DNA from: Streptomyces griseomycini
Lineage (GTDB): Bacteria > Actinomycetota > Actinomycetes > Streptomycetales > Streptomycetaceae
Direction of reading: 5' to 3'
Assembly: GCF_014203535.1 (NCBI RefSeq)
Contig: NZ_JACHJI010000001.1
Location: 124,001 to 188,000 of the forward strand
DNA: 64,000 nt
The position numbers and the translations under genes are program-made. Shown here in pieces: positions 32,597 to 42,896 of this stretch. The notes below the pieces were generated by a model. That model ran no database searches. It was not told where the DNA came from and saw only the letters and a program-made list of their open reading frames with translations. Within the stretch, counting starts at the first letter, position 1. Every line of letters starts with the position of its first letter.

Positions 32597-34684
32597 GTGA
32601 GCACCAAGCCGACCACCACAGACCTCGAGTGGACCGAGTTGGACCAGCGGGCCGTCGACACCGCCCGCGTCCTGGCCGCCGATGCCGTACAGAAGGTCGG
32701 CAACGGCCATCCTGGTACGGCGATGAGCCTGGCGCCCGCCGCCTACACCCTCTTCCAGAAGGTGATGCGGCACGACCCGTCGGACGCCGACTGGGTCGGG
32801 CGCGACCGCTTCGTGCTGTCCGCCGGTCACTCGTCCCTGACCCTCTACACCCAGCTGTACCTGGCCGGCTTCGGCCTGGAGCTGGACGACCTGAAGTCCT
32901 TCCGCACCTGGGGCTCGAAGACGCCGGGCCACCCGGAGTACGGGCACACCCGGGGCGTGGAGACGACGACCGGCCCCCTGGGCCAGGGTGTCGCCAACGC
33001 CGTCGGCATGGCGATGGCCGCCCGCTACGAGCGCGGCCTGTTCGACCCGGAGGCCGCCCCCGGCACCTCCCCGTTCGACCACTTCGTCTACTGCATCGCC
33101 GGTGACGGCTGCCTGCAGGAGGGCATCTCCGCCGAGGCGTCCTCGCTGGCCGGCCACCAGAAGCTCGGCAACCTGGTCCTGCTGTGGGACGACAACCACA
33201 TCTCGATCGAGGGCGACACCGAGACGGCCGTGTCCGAGGACGTCGTCAAGCGGTACGAGGCCTACGGCTGGCACGTGCAGCGGGTGGCCCCGAAGCCGGA
33301 CGGCGACCTGGACCCGAACGCGATCTACGACGCGATCCAGGAGGCGAAGAAGGTCACGGACAGGCCGTCCTTCATCGCCATGCGGTCGATCATCGCCTGG
33401 CCGGCCCCGAACGCGCAGAACACCGAGGCCGCCCACGGCTCGGCGCTGGGCGACGAGGAGGTGGCGGCCACCAAGCGCGTCCTGGGCTTCGACCCGGAGC
33501 AGACGTTCGAGGTGTCCGACGAGGTCATCGGCCACACCCGCAAGGCGCTGGAGCGGGGCAGGCAGGCCCGGGCCGAGTGGGAGAAGTCGTTCCAGGAGTG
33601 GCGGGACGCCAACCCGGAGCGCGCGGCCGAGTACGACCGCATCGCCGCCGGTGAGCTGCCCAAGGGCTGGGAGGAGAAGATCCCGGTCTTCGAGCCGGGC
33701 AAGGGCGTCGCCACCCGTGCCGCCTCCGGCAAGGTGCTCCAGGCGCTCGGCGCGGTGATCCCGGAGCTGTGGGGCGGCTCGGCCGACCTGGCCGGTTCCA
33801 ACAACACGACGATCGACAAGGCCTCGTCGTTCCTCCCGGCGGACAACCCGCTGCCCGAGGCCGACCCGTACGGCCGCACGATCCACTTCGGCATCCGCGA
33901 GCACGCCATGGCCGCGGAGATGAACGGCATCGCGCTGCACGGCAACACCCGGATCTACGGCGGCACCTTCCTGGTGTTCTCCGACTACATGCGCAACGCG
34001 GTGCGGCTGTCGGCGCTGATGCACCTGCCGGTGACGTACGTGTGGACGCACGACTCCATCGGTCTGGGCGAGGACGGCCCGACCCACCAGCCGGTCGAGC
34101 ACCTGGCCTCGCTGCGCGCGATCCCGGGCCTGAACGTCGTCCGTCCGGCGGACGCGAACGAGACCGCGATCGCCTGGCGCGAGGTCCTCAAGCGCTGGAC
34201 CAAGGAGTTCGGCAAGGGCACCCCGCACGGTCTGGCCCTCACCCGTCAGGGCGTGCCGACGTACGAGCCGAACGAGGACGCGGCCAAGGGCGGCTACGTC
34301 ATGTTCGAGGCCGACGGCGGTGCGCCGGAGGTCATCCTGATCGCGACCGGTTCCGAGGTGCACGTCGCCGTCGAGGCGCGCGAGCGGCTCCAGGCGGACG
34401 GTGTGCCGACGCGCGTGGTGTCCATGCCGTCGGTCGAGTGGTTCGAGGAGCAGGACCAGGGGTACCGGGACAGCGTCCTGCCGCCCTCCGTGAGGGCCCG
34501 CGTGGCCGTCGAGGCGGGGATCGGCCTCACCTGGCACAAGTACGTCGGTGACGCCGGTCGCATCGTCTCCCTGGAGCACTTCGGGGCCTCCGCCGACGGC
34601 AAGGTGCTGTTCGAGGAGTTCGGCTTCACCGCCGAGAACGTGGCCGCCGTCGCGCGGGAATCGATCGCCGCGGCCCGGCGCTGA
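32597..34684 (+). CDS. tkt: Transketolase
   Basis: This 695-residue thiamine-diphosphate enzyme of the pentose phosphate pathway has N-terminal [15 protein letters not shown], the ThDP motif [13 protein letters not shown]...LLWDDN, and the pyrimidine domain [18 protein letters not shown] 32597 starts the protein; AGGAG lies about 16 nt upstream, rather far. It heads an operon tkt-tal-zwf-opcA-pgl. Confidence 0.96.
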   Translation: MSTKPTTTDLEWTELDQRAVDTARVLAADAVQKVGNGHPGTAMSLAPAAYTLFQKVMRHDPSDADWVGRDRFVLSAGHSSLTLYTQLYLAGFGLELDDLKSFRTWGSKTPGHPEYGHTRGVETTTGPLGQGVANAVGMAMAARYERGLFDPEAAPGTSPFDHFVYCIAGDGCLQEGISAEASSLAGHQKLGNLVLLWDDNHISIEGDTETAVSEDVVKRYEAYGWHVQRVAPKPDGDLDPNAIYDAIQEAKKVTDRPSFIAMRSIIAWPAPNAQNTEAAHGSALGDEEVAATKRVLGFDPEQTFEVSDEVIGHTRKALERGRQARAEWEKSFQEWRDANPERAAEYDRIAAGELPKGWEEKIPVFEPGKGVATRAASGKVLQALGAVIPELWGGSADLAGSNNTTIDKASSFLPADNPLPEADPYGRTIHFGIREHAMAAEMNGIALHGNTRIYGGTFLVFSDYMRNAVRLSALMHLPVTYVWTHDSIGLGEDGPTHQPVEHLASLRAIPGLNVVRPADANETAIAWREVLKRWTKEFGKGTPHGLALTRQGVPTYEPNEDAAKGGYVMFEADGGAPEVILIATGSEVHVAVEARERLQADGVPTRVVSMPSVEWFEEQDQGYRDSVLPPSVRARVAVEAGIGLTWHKYVGDAGRIVSLEHFGASADGKVLFEEFGFTAENVAAVARESIAAARR

Positions 34685-34718
34685 CGCTCACACACGACAC
34701 GTAGGAGATGGAATTTCC

Positions 34719-35837
34719 ATGACAGACGCACTCAAGCGCCTTTCCGAGGAAGGCGTCGCGATCTGGCTGGACGACCTGTCGCGCAAGCGGATCACGTCCG
34801 GCAACCTCGCCGAGCTGATCGACCAGCAGCACGTCGTGGGCGTCACCACCAACCCGACGATCTTCCAGAAGGCGATCTCCGAGGGCGACGGCTACGACCA
34901 GCAGCTCACCGACCTCGCCGCCCGCAAGGTCACCGTCGAAGAGGCCATCCGCATGATCACCACGGCGGACGTCCGCGACGCCGCCGACATCCTGCGCCCG
35001 GTCTTCGACGCCACCGACGGCCGGGACGGCCGGGTCTCGATCGAGGTCGACCCGCGTCTGGCGCACGACACCCGCGCGACGGTCGCCGAGGCCAAGCAGC
35101 TGGCCTGGCTGGTGGACCGGCCCAACACGCTCATCAAGATCCCGGCGACCGAGGCCGGCATCCCGGCGATCGCCGAGACCATCGGCCTGGGCATCAGCGT
35201 CAACGTGACGCTGATCTTCTCCCTGGAGCGCTACCGCAAGGTCATGGACGCGTTCCTGACCGGTCTGGAGAAGGCCAAGGAGCGCGGCCTGGACCTGTCG
35301 AAGATCCACTCCGTGGCGTCGTTCTTCGTGTCCCGCGTGGACACCGAGATCGACAAGCGGATCGACGCGCTCGGCACCGACGAGGCCAAGGCGCTGCGCG
35401 GCAAGGCCGCCGTCGCCAACGCGCGCCTCGCCTACCAGGCGTACGAGGAGGTCTTCTCCTCGGACCGCTGGAACGCGCTGGAGCGCGAGGGCGCCAACAA
35501 GCAGCGTCCGCTGTGGGCGTCCACCGGTGTGAAGGACAAGGCGTACCAGGACACCATGTACGTCACCGACCTGGTCGCGCCCAACACGGTGAACACCATG
35601 CCGGAGGCCACCCTGCTGGCCACCGAGGACCACGGCGAGATCACCGGCAACACCGTCGCCGGGACCTACGAGCAGGCCCGCGCCGACCTCGACGCGGTGG
35701 AGCGGCTCGGCATCAAGTACGACGACGTGGTGCAGCTCCTGGAGGACGAGGGCGTCGAGAAGTTCGAGGCGTCCTGGAACGACCTCCTGAAGTCGACCGA
35801 GGCGGAGCTGCGGCGCCTCGCCCCTTCGGAGGGCTGA
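34719..35837 (+). CDS. tal: Transaldolase
   Basis: This 372-residue actinobacterial transaldolase has the Schiff-base lysine in [13 protein letters not shown] near residue 140, with [15 protein letters not shown] at the N-terminus and [13 protein letters not shown] near 265. AGGAG precedes ATG 34719 by 11 nt, 34 nt after tkt. Confidence 0.96.
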   Translation: MTDALKRLSEEGVAIWLDDLSRKRITSGNLAELIDQQHVVGVTTNPTIFQKAISEGDGYDQQLTDLAARKVTVEEAIRMITTADVRDAADILRPVFDATDGRDGRVSIEVDPRLAHDTRATVAEAKQLAWLVDRPNTLIKIPATEAGIPAIAETIGLGISVNVTLIFSLERYRKVMDAFLTGLEKAKERGLDLSKIHSVASFFVSRVDTEIDKRIDALGTDEAKALRGKAAVANARLAYQAYEEVFSSDRWNALEREGANKQRPLWASTGVKDKAYQDTMYVTDLVAPNTVNTMPEATLLATEDHGEITGNTVAGTYEQARADLDAVERLGIKYDDVVQLLEDEGVEKFEASWNDLLKSTEAELRRLAPSEG

Positions 35838-35841
35838 CGCG

Positions 35842-37365
35842 TTGTCCAGCAGCAATCCGCTGCGTGACCCGGCGGACCGACGGCTCCCGCGCATCGCGGG
35901 GCCGTCGGGCCTGGTCATCTTCGGTGTGACGGGCGACCTGTCCCGCAAGAAGCTGATGCCGGCCGTGTACGACCTCGCCAACCGGGGGCTGCTGCCGCCG
36001 GGCTTCTCGCTGGTCGGCTTCGCCCGCCGCGAGTGGGCGAACGAGGACTTCGCCCAGGAGGTCCACGACGCGGTCAAGGAGCACGCCCGCACCCCCTTCC
36101 GCGAGGAGGTCTGGCAGCAGCTCATCCAGGGCATGCGGTTCGTGCAGGGCACCTTCGACGACGACGGGTCCTTCGAGCGGCTGCGCGCCACGATCGAGGA
36201 GCTGGACAAGGCGCAGGGCACGGGCGGCAACTTCGCCTTCTACCTGTCGGTGCCGCCGCGTTCCTTCCCGGTGGTCATCCAGCAGCTGAAGAAGCACGGA
36301 CTGGCCGACCAGAAGGACGGCTCCTGGCGCCGCGCGGTCATCGAGAAGCCGTTCGGGCACGACCTGAGGTCGGCCGAGGAGCTGAACGCGATCGTCCACG
36401 AGGTGTTCGCCCCGGACCAGGTCTTCCGGATCGACCACTACCTGGGCAAGGAGACCGTCCAGAACATCCTGGCGCTGCGCTTCGCCAACCAGATGTTCGA
36501 ACCGATCTGGAACCGGTCCTTCGTCGACCACGTGCAGATCACCATGGCCGAGGACATCGGCATCGGCGGCCGGGCCGGCTACTACGACGGCATCGGCGCC
36601 GCCCGCGACGTCATCCAGAACCACCTCCTGCAGCTGCTCGCGCTGACCGCGATGGAGGAGCCCGCCTCCTTCGACGCGGACGCGCTGGCCGCGGAGAAGA
36701 CCAAGGTGCTCGGCGCCGTCCGGCTGCCGAAGGACCTGGGCCGGGACACCGTGCGCGGGCAGTACACGGCCGGCTGGCAGGGCGGCGCGAAGGTCATCGG
36801 CTACCTGGAGGAGGAGGGCATCGACGCCTCCTCGAGGACCGACACCTACGCGGCGATCAAGCTGGGCATCGACAACCGCCGCTGGGCGGGCGTCCCCTTC
36901 TACCTGCGCACCGGCAAGCGGCTGGGCCGGCGGGTCACCGAGATCGCGGTGGTCTTCCAGCGGGCGCCGCACTCCCCCTTCGACTCCACCGCCACCGAGG
37001 AACTGGGCTCCAACGCCATCGTGATCCGCGTCCAGCCGGACGAGGGCGTCACGGTGCGGTTCGGCTCCAAGGTGCCGGGCACGTCGATGGAGATCCGGGA
37101 CGTGTCGATGGACTTCGCCTACGGCGAGTCGTTCACCGAGTCCAGCCCGGAGGCGTACGAGCGGCTGATCCTCGACGTCCTGCTCGGCGACTCCAACCTC
37201 TTCCCGCGCACGGAGGAGGTCGAGCTGTCCTGGAAGATCCTCGACCCGATCGAGGAGTACTGGGACGGCAACGGCAAGCCGGCCCAGTACCCGGCCGGTA
37301 CGTGGGGACCCGTCGAGGCGGACGAAATGCTCGAGCGAGACGGACGGAGCTGGCGCCGGCCATGA
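35842..37365 (+). CDS. zwf: Glucose-6-phosphate 1-dehydrogenase
   Basis: This 507-residue enzyme has the NADP motif VTGDLSRKKLMPA and the catalytic motif RIDHYLGKETVQN. It starts at TTG 35842; its Shine-Dalgarno (CGGAGGG) lies inside the last codons of tal. The stop overlaps opcA (ATGA). Confidence 0.96.
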   Translation: MSSSNPLRDPADRRLPRIAGPSGLVIFGVTGDLSRKKLMPAVYDLANRGLLPPGFSLVGFARREWANEDFAQEVHDAVKEHARTPFREEVWQQLIQGMRFVQGTFDDDGSFERLRATIEELDKAQGTGGNFAFYLSVPPRSFPVVIQQLKKHGLADQKDGSWRRAVIEKPFGHDLRSAEELNAIVHEVFAPDQVFRIDHYLGKETVQNILALRFANQMFEPIWNRSFVDHVQITMAEDIGIGGRAGYYDGIGAARDVIQNHLLQLLALTAMEEPASFDADALAAEKTKVLGAVRLPKDLGRDTVRGQYTAGWQGGAKVIGYLEEEGIDASSRTDTYAAIKLGIDNRRWAGVPFYLRTGKRLGRRVTEIAVVFQRAPHSPFDSTATEELGSNAIVIRVQPDEGVTVRFGSKVPGTSMEIRDVSMDFAYGESFTESSPEAYERLILDVLLGDSNLFPRTEEVELSWKILDPIEEYWDGNGKPAQYPAGTWGPVEADEMLERDGRSWRRP

Positions 37366-38459
37366 AGATAGACCTCACGGACACCACGGCCAGCAAGATC
37401 AACAAGGCACTGGTGCAGGGCCGCCGCGCCATCGGCACCCCGGCCGTCGGCATGGTGCTCACGCTGGTCATCGTGACGGACGAGGAGAACGCCTACGACG
37501 CGCTGAAGGCGGCGAACGACGCCTCGCACGAGCACCCCTCGCGCACGCTCGTGGTCATCAGGCGCGTCTCCCGCTCGCCCCGCGACCGCACCCAGTCCCG
37601 CCTCGACGCCGAAGTGCGGGTGGGCGCGGACGCGGGCACCGGCGAGACGGTGGTGCTGCGGCTGTACGGCGAGGTCGTCGACCACGCCCAGTCGGTGGTG
37701 CTGCCGCTGCTGCTGCCGGACGCCCCGGTGGTGGTCTGGTGGCCGGTCAACGCCCCGCTGGACCCGGCGAAGGACCCGCTGGGCGCGCTGGCCCAGCGCC
37801 GGGTGACCGACACCTACGCCTGCGAGGACCCGGTCCGGGAGCTCACGGCCCGCGCCGACGCCTACACCCCGGGCGACACGGACCTGTCCTGGACCCGCAT
37901 CACGCCGTGGCGTTCGATGCTGGCCGCGGCCCTGGACCAGGTCGCCTGCGAGGTGGTCGGCGTCGAGGTGGAGGGCGAGGAGTTCAACCCGAGCTGCGAG
38001 CTGCTGGCGATGTGGCTCGCGGACCGGCTGGACGTCCCCGTGCGGCGCTCGCTGTCGGCCGGGCCGGGGCTCACGGCGGTCCGCCTGGACACCGACTGCG
38101 GCCCGATCGTGCTGGACCGGGCCGACGGTTCGCTGGCGACGCTGTCCATCCAGGGGCAGCCGAAGCGTGCGGTGGCGCTCAAGCGCCGGGACACGGCGGA
38201 GCTGATCGCGGAGGAGCTGCGGCGCCTGGACCCGGACGACACGTACGCGTCGGCGCTGCGGTACGGCGTGGAGCGGCTGAAGCCGTCGGAGGAGGCGTCC
38301 GGCGAACCGTCGGGTGAGCGGCCGGACGGGTCGGGTGAGCGGCCGGCCAAAGGGGAGCCGGAGCGCGAAGCGGTCCCCGCGCCCGTCGAGTCGGTCGCGA
38401 AGGGTCCCGCGGACCGGGCGACGGCGCAGGCGCCGGTGAAGAGGGCGGCGGCGAAGTGA
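37362..38459 (+). CDS. opcA: G6PDH assembly protein OpcA, with low-complexity tail
   Basis: This 365-residue protein is needed for zwf enzyme assembly or redox activation in actinobacteria and cyanobacteria. The family body runs to about residue 308. It continues with a charged, repetitive tail (SGEPSGERPDGSGERP, then alanine/proline-rich to the end) that exceeds the family's usual ~310 residues. It starts within the zwf stop and its own stop overlaps pgl (GTGA). Confidence 0.93.
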   Translation: MKIDLTDTTASKINKALVQGRRAIGTPAVGMVLTLVIVTDEENAYDALKAANDASHEHPSRTLVVIRRVSRSPRDRTQSRLDAEVRVGADAGTGETVVLRLYGEVVDHAQSVVLPLLLPDAPVVVWWPVNAPLDPAKDPLGALAQRRVTDTYACEDPVRELTARADAYTPGDTDLSWTRITPWRSMLAAALDQVACEVVGVEVEGEEFNPSCELLAMWLADRLDVPVRRSLSAGPGLTAVRLDTDCGPIVLDRADGSLATLSIQGQPKRAVALKRRDTAELIAEELRRLDPDDTYASALRYGVERLKPSEEASGEPSGERPDGSGERPAKGEPEREAVPAPVESVAKGPADRATAQAPVKRAAAK

Positions 38460-39241
38460 CCACGACACCGCAGCTCGTCGTGCACCGCGACAAGGAGCTG
38501 ATGGCCCAGGCCGCGGCGGCCCGGCTGATCACGCGGATCGTGGACGCCCAGGCGTCGCGGGGCTCGGCCTCCGTCGTCCTGACCGGTGGCCGCAACGGCA
38601 ACGGCCTGCTGGCCGCGCTGGCGGCGGCCCCGGCCCGGGACGCGATCGACTGGGGCCGGCTCGACCTGTGGTGGGGCGACGAGCGGTTCCTGCCGGAGGG
38701 CGACCCGGAGCGCAACGTCACCCAGGCCCGCGAGGCGCTGCTCGACGCGGTGCCGCTGGACCCGGAGCGCGTGCACGCCATGCCCGCGTCCGACGGACCG
38801 CACGGCGCCGACGCGGACGCGGCGGCCGCCGCCTACGCGGAGGAACTGGCCCGTGCCGCGGGTCCGGAGAACCACGGCCCCGTCCCGGCGTTCGACGTCC
38901 TGATGCTGGGCGTCGGCCCGGACACGCACGTGGCCTCCCTCTTCCCGGAGCTCCCGGCCGTCCGGGAGACGGAGCGCACGGTGGTCGGCGTGCACGGCGC
39001 GCCCAAACCCCCGCCGACCCGGGTGACCCTCACCCTCCCGGCGATCCGCGCGGCCCGCGAGGTGTGGCTGCTGGCCGCCGGCGAGGACAAGGCCGAGGCG
39101 GCGGCGATCGCCCTGTCGGGCGCGGGCGAGATCCAGGCCCCGGCGGCGGGCGCGTACGGCCGTGCCCGCACCCTGTGGCTGCTGGACGCGGCGGCGGCGT
39201 CGCAGCTGCCGCGGGCGCTGTATCCGCCGGCGTCGCCGTAG
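38456..39241 (+). CDS. pgl: 6-phosphogluconolactonase
   Basis: This 261-residue DevB/NagB-like enzyme hydrolyses 6-phosphogluconolactone. Motifs are LTGGRNGNGL, LWWGDERFLPEGDPERN and LMLGVGPDTHVASLFP. In the glycine-rich first motif RNGNG replaces the common GxTPK-like form. GTG 38456 overlaps the opcA stop. It is the last gene of the pentose phosphate operon. Confidence 0.94.
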   Translation: MTTTPQLVVHRDKELMAQAAAARLITRIVDAQASRGSASVVLTGGRNGNGLLAALAAAPARDAIDWGRLDLWWGDERFLPEGDPERNVTQAREALLDAVPLDPERVHAMPASDGPHGADADAAAAAYAEELARAAGPENHGPVPAFDVLMLGVGPDTHVASLFPELPAVRETERTVVGVHGAPKPPPTRVTLTLPAIRAAREVWLLAAGEDKAEAAAIALSGAGEIQAPAAGAYGRARTLWLLDAAAASQLPRALYPPASP

Positions 39242-39253
39242 CGCACCCACCGC

Positions 39254-39296
39254 ACGCACGGACCCCCGACTCGTCAGGAGGCGGGGGTCCGTGCGT
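39254..39296. terminator. Bidirectional terminator between pgl and the alpha-glucoside operon
   Basis: The perfect 15-bp stem ACGCACGGACCCCCG (39254-39268) with its complement at 39282-39296 and a 13-nt loop lies between two convergent stops. Confidence 0.88.
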
Positions 39297-39308
39297 ACTG
39301 GGGTCCTC

Positions 39309-40148
39309 CTACTTCACCGAGCCGGCCATCACCCCCTGCACGAAGTGCCGCTGGAAGGCGAAGAACACCACCACCGGCACCACCAGGGACAGGAACGCCC
39401 CGGGCGCGAGCACGTCGATGTTGCTGCCGAACTGCCGGATCTGCGACTGGAGTTCCACCGTCAGCGGCTGCGAGGAGCTGTCCGCGAACAGCAGCGCCAC
39501 GAGCATGTCGTTCCACACCCACAGGAACTGGAAGATGGCCAGGCTGGCGATCGCGGGACGGCCCACCGGCAGCACCAGCCGGGTGAAGATCCGCCATTCG
39601 CTGCCGCCGTCCATCCGGGCGGCCTCCAGCATCTCCTTCGGCATCTCCGCGAAGTAGTTGCGCAGCAGGAACACGGCGAACGGCAGCCCGTACGCCACGT
39701 GGAACAGCACGACACCGGGGATGGTGCCGAACAGCCCCAGCTGGCCGAAGAGTTTGGCGACCGGCAGCAGACCGATCTGCACGGGGACGACCAGCAGCGC
39801 GACCACGAGCAGGAAGACGGGCTCGCGGCCGGGGAAGTCCAGCCAGGCGAAGGCGTAGCCGGCGAGCGCGGCGACGACCACGACCAGCACGGTGGTCGGC
39901 ACCGAGATCAGCACGGTGTTCCAGAACGCCTGGGTCATGCCCGAGTTCTTCAGCAGTGCCGTGTAGTTGTCGAAGGACAGCTGCCCGGGGCTGGTGAACA
40001 CGGTCCACCAGCCGCCCTTGGCGGTGTCCTCGGCGGAGCGCATCGAGGACAGGAACAGCCCGGCCAGCGGCGTCATCCACACCAGGCCGACGAGGACCAG
40101 GAAGGCCTGCACCACGGCGCTGCTCAGCCCGCGCCGGATCGCGTTCAT
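39309..40148 (-). CDS. Alpha-glucoside ABC transporter permease (MalG class)
   Basis: This 279-residue permease has six helices and the EAA motif EAARMDGGSEWRIFTRLVLP. ATG 40148 overlaps the stop of the other permease (ATGA). It is the last gene of the four-gene operon GH13-binding protein-permease-permease. Confidence 0.93.
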   Translation of the reverse strand: MNAIRRGLSSAVVQAFLVLVGLVWMTPLAGLFLSSMRSAEDTAKGGWWTVFTSPGQLSFDNYTALLKNSGMTQAFWNTVLISVPTTVLVVVVAALAGYAFAWLDFPGREPVFLLVVALLVVPVQIGLLPVAKLFGQLGLFGTIPGVVLFHVAYGLPFAVFLLRNYFAEMPKEMLEAARMDGGSEWRIFTRLVLPVGRPAIASLAIFQFLWVWNDMLVALLFADSSSQPLTVELQSQIRQFGSNIDVLAPGAFLSLVVPVVVFFAFQRHFVQGVMAGSVK

Positions 40149-41509
40149 CGCTGGCTCCTTCGGAAGCGTCGGACGTTGAAGACCATGGCGGGGATGACGA
40201 GCAGCAGCAGGAGCACGCCGAGGGCGCTGCCCAGGCCCTGGTCGTTGCCGCCGCCGAACGAGACCAGCCACATCTGGGTGGCCAGCACGGTCGCGTCCTC
40301 CTGCACGGGTCCGGGGGCGATGATGTAGACGAGGTCGAAGACCTTCATCACGTTGATCACCAGGGTGACGAAGACGACGGTGAGCACCGGCGCGAGCAGC
40401 GGGACGGTGATCTTCCGGAAGATCTGCCACTCGTTGGCGCCGTCCATCCGGGCCGCCTCCAGCGCGTCCCGGGGCAGGGCGGCGAGGCCCGCGCCGATCA
40501 GCACCATCGCGAAGCCGGTCCAGATCCACAGGTAGGCGCCGATGATGGCCGGGGTGACGAGGGTGGGCCCGAGCCAGGAGATGCCCTCGTAGGGCGGCGC
40601 GAAGTTGTCGGCGGTCAGCTTCACCGCGTAGGAGCCGCTGTCCAGGCCGGTGAAGCGGAAGGACCCGTCGGCCGCGGTGGTGGTGCTCGCGACCGTCTCC
40701 CCGTCGCGGACCGCCTCGACCTCCATCCCGGGCAGTCCGCTCTCCCGGTCGTCGACCACTCCCGGTTCCCCTCCCCCACCGGGGGTGAAGTCGAGGTAGA
40801 CGACGCCGCGCACCTCGTCGGCGCCGGCCGTGCGGGCGGCCGCCTCCCGGGCGGGTTCGGCGCCGCCCGGCAGGTCCTTGGGGGCGACGCCGACCAGGCC
40901 GAGCGCCGCCGTGCCGCCGGGCGAGACGTCCGCGCCGGTGACGTACGAGCCGTCCGGCTGCCGGGTCAGCCCCTCGTCGTCGCGCGGGCGGGCGGTCGGG
41001 TAGGAGGAGGTGCCCTCGAAGGCGTCGTGGACGGCGACGGCGGCGGCGTTGAGCACGCCCTTGTCGGGGTCCTCGTCGTAGGCCAGCCGGAAGATGATGC
41101 CGGCCGCCAGGAAGGACACCGCCATCGGCATGAACAGCAGCAGCTTGAAGGCGGTGGCCCAGCGGACCTTCTCCACCAGCACCGCCAGGATCAGGCCCAG
41201 GCCGGTGAGGAGGGTGGGGGCGACCACGACCCAGATCGCCGTGTTGCGCACGGCGGTGAGGGTGGTCGGGTCGCGGAACATCTCGGCGTAGTTGTCGCCG
41301 CCCACGAACTGCGTGCCCGAGGCGTCGAAGAGGCTCCGGCCGATGGAGAACAGCACGGGGTACACGACGAGCGCGCCCAGCAGGAGCAGCGCGGGCAGGA
41401 CGAACAGCAGGGCGATGACCCGCCCCCGGCGGCGCAGGCGTCGGCCGCGCGCGCCGTCGGGGTGCACAGGTGCCGGAGGGCTCGCCTCTTTCACCACGGT
41501 GGCGGTCAT
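40145..41509 (-). CDS. Alpha-glucoside ABC permease (MalF class) with extracytoplasmic insert domain
   Basis: At 454 residues this is about 150 longer than a usual permease. Between the third helix and the EAA half lies an insert at about residues 140-290. Its end is a carboxypeptidase-regulatory/SdrB-like beta domain (VVYLDFTPGGG, GMEVEAVRDGETVAS, TTTAADGSFRFTGLDSGSYA). The EAA motif EAARMDGANEWQIFRKITVP follows. The start at 41509 is 5 nt after the binding-protein stop. The insert probably sits outside the membrane near the binding-protein docking site; the role is inferred. Confidence 0.9.
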   Translation of the reverse strand: MTATVVKEASPPAPVHPDGARGRRLRRRGRVIALLFVLPALLLLGALVVYPVLFSIGRSLFDASGTQFVGGDNYAEMFRDPTTLTAVRNTAIWVVVAPTLLTGLGLILAVLVEKVRWATAFKLLLFMPMAVSFLAAGIIFRLAYDEDPDKGVLNAAAVAVHDAFEGTSSYPTARPRDDEGLTRQPDGSYVTGADVSPGGTAALGLVGVAPKDLPGGAEPAREAAARTAGADEVRGVVYLDFTPGGGGEPGVVDDRESGLPGMEVEAVRDGETVASTTTAADGSFRFTGLDSGSYAVKLTADNFAPPYEGISWLGPTLVTPAIIGAYLWIWTGFAMVLIGAGLAALPRDALEAARMDGANEWQIFRKITVPLLAPVLTVVFVTLVINVMKVFDLVYIIAPGPVQEDATVLATQMWLVSFGGGNDQGLGSALGVLLLLLVIPAMVFNVRRFRRSQR

Positions 41510-41514
41510 GGCGG

Positions 41515-42843
41515 TCAGTTCCCGTACGCCTTGGCCGCGGCGGCCTCGAGCGCGGCGGCGGTCTTCTGCGGGTCGGACGGGTCGCGCAGGAAGTCCTGGA
41601 GGATCTTCCACTCGCCGGCGCCCTTGGTGCCGCCGAAGGCCGCCGGGGCCTGGTCGGACATGTCGAAGCGGACCGAGTCGCCGGCGTCGATCAGGGACTC
41701 GGCGGTGGCGCGGGTGACGTCGTCGCCGTAGGAGGCGAGGTCCAGCTCCTTGTTCGGGGAGAGGAAACCCCCGGCCTCGGCCCACACGGCCGCCGCCTCG
41801 GGCGTCGCGAGGTACTCCATGAGGGCCATGCCGGCCTCGGCGTTCTTGCCGTCCTTGAGGACCACGGCCGCGTCGCCGCCGCTGACCACGGGCGCCTCGC
41901 CGTCGCCGACCGGCGGGAAGGGGAAGAAGTCGGCGTCGGTGCCGATGGTGCGGCCGAACTGGTCCTTGGCCACACCGGCGACGAAGTCGCCCTCGTAGAC
42001 CATGGCGGCCTCGGCCTCGGGGCCGAAGACCTTCTCGACGGAGCCGGGGAAGTCGGTGTTGAGGGCGCCCTTCTGGCCGCCCTCGACGAGCTGCTTGTCC
42101 TTGAACAGCTTGCCGAGGGTGGTGAGTGCCTCGACCACGGTCGGGTCGGTCCACTTGATCTCGTGGGCGGCGAGGGCGTCGTACTTCTCGGGCCCGGCCT
42201 GGGAGAGGTAGACGTTCTCGAACCAGTCGGTGAGCGTCCAGCCGTCCTGTCCGGCGACCGAGAAGGCGGCGAGGCCGGAGTCGGAGACGGTGCGGCCGGC
42301 CTCCAGCATGGCGTCGTAGGTCTTCGGCGGGGTGACGCCGGCCTGTTCGAGGGCCTCGGGGCTGTACCAGACGGTGGACTTGTGGGCGGCCTTGAAGTAG
42401 AGGCCGTACAGGGTGCCGTCGACGGTGCCGTAGTCGCGCCACACCTCGGCGAAGTTGGCCTTCACCGTGGACTCGACGTCCTTGTCCAGCGGCTTGAGCC
42501 AGCCCTTCTCGGCGAACTGCTTGAGCACGCCGACCTGCGGGACCATCACGACGTCGGGGGCGTTGCCGCCCTCGATCTTGCTGCCGACGACGGTGGAGAC
42601 GTTGTCGCCGGTGGACACGAACTGCGTCTCGGCACCGGTCTTCTCGGTGAAGGCGTCCAGCACCTTCTGGAAGTTCTTCTGCTCGCTGCCGGACCAGACA
42701 CCGGCGACGGTGACGGTCTGGCCGTCGAGCGACTTGTCGCCGCCGCCGGCCGAGACGGGGTCGCCGCTGCCGCAGGCGGTGGCGCCGAGGGCGAGGACGA
42801 GGGCGGTGCATCCGGTGATCAGGGTGGTGCGTCGTCGCATCAT
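41515..42843 (-). CDS. Alpha-glucoside ABC transporter substrate-binding lipoprotein
   Basis: This 442-residue extracellular solute-binding protein (family 1) has a lipoprotein signal: hydrophobic stretch then the lipobox ALGATAC near residue 24, so it is anchored outside the membrane. The two-lobe maltose-binding-type body includes GNAPDVVMVPQVGVL. The start is ATG 42843 or the adjacent ATG 42840. The GH13 enzyme upstream in the operon points to a maltose, trehalose or other alpha-glucoside ligand. Confidence 0.92.
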   Translation of the reverse strand: MMRRRTTLITGCTALVLALGATACGSGDPVSAGGGDKSLDGQTVTVAGVWSGSEQKNFQKVLDAFTEKTGAETQFVSTGDNVSTVVGSKIEGGNAPDVVMVPQVGVLKQFAEKGWLKPLDKDVESTVKANFAEVWRDYGTVDGTLYGLYFKAAHKSTVWYSPEALEQAGVTPPKTYDAMLEAGRTVSDSGLAAFSVAGQDGWTLTDWFENVYLSQAGPEKYDALAAHEIKWTDPTVVEALTTLGKLFKDKQLVEGGQKGALNTDFPGSVEKVFGPEAEAAMVYEGDFVAGVAKDQFGRTIGTDADFFPFPPVGDGEAPVVSGGDAAVVLKDGKNAEAGMALMEYLATPEAAAVWAEAGGFLSPNKELDLASYGDDVTRATAESLIDAGDSVRFDMSDQAPAAFGGTKGAGEWKILQDFLRDPSDPQKTAAALEAAAAKAYGN

Positions 42844-42896
42844 CGTTGATGTCCCTTCGGGATCCATGGAGACGGGAGAACGGCGGGCGCGGGGGG

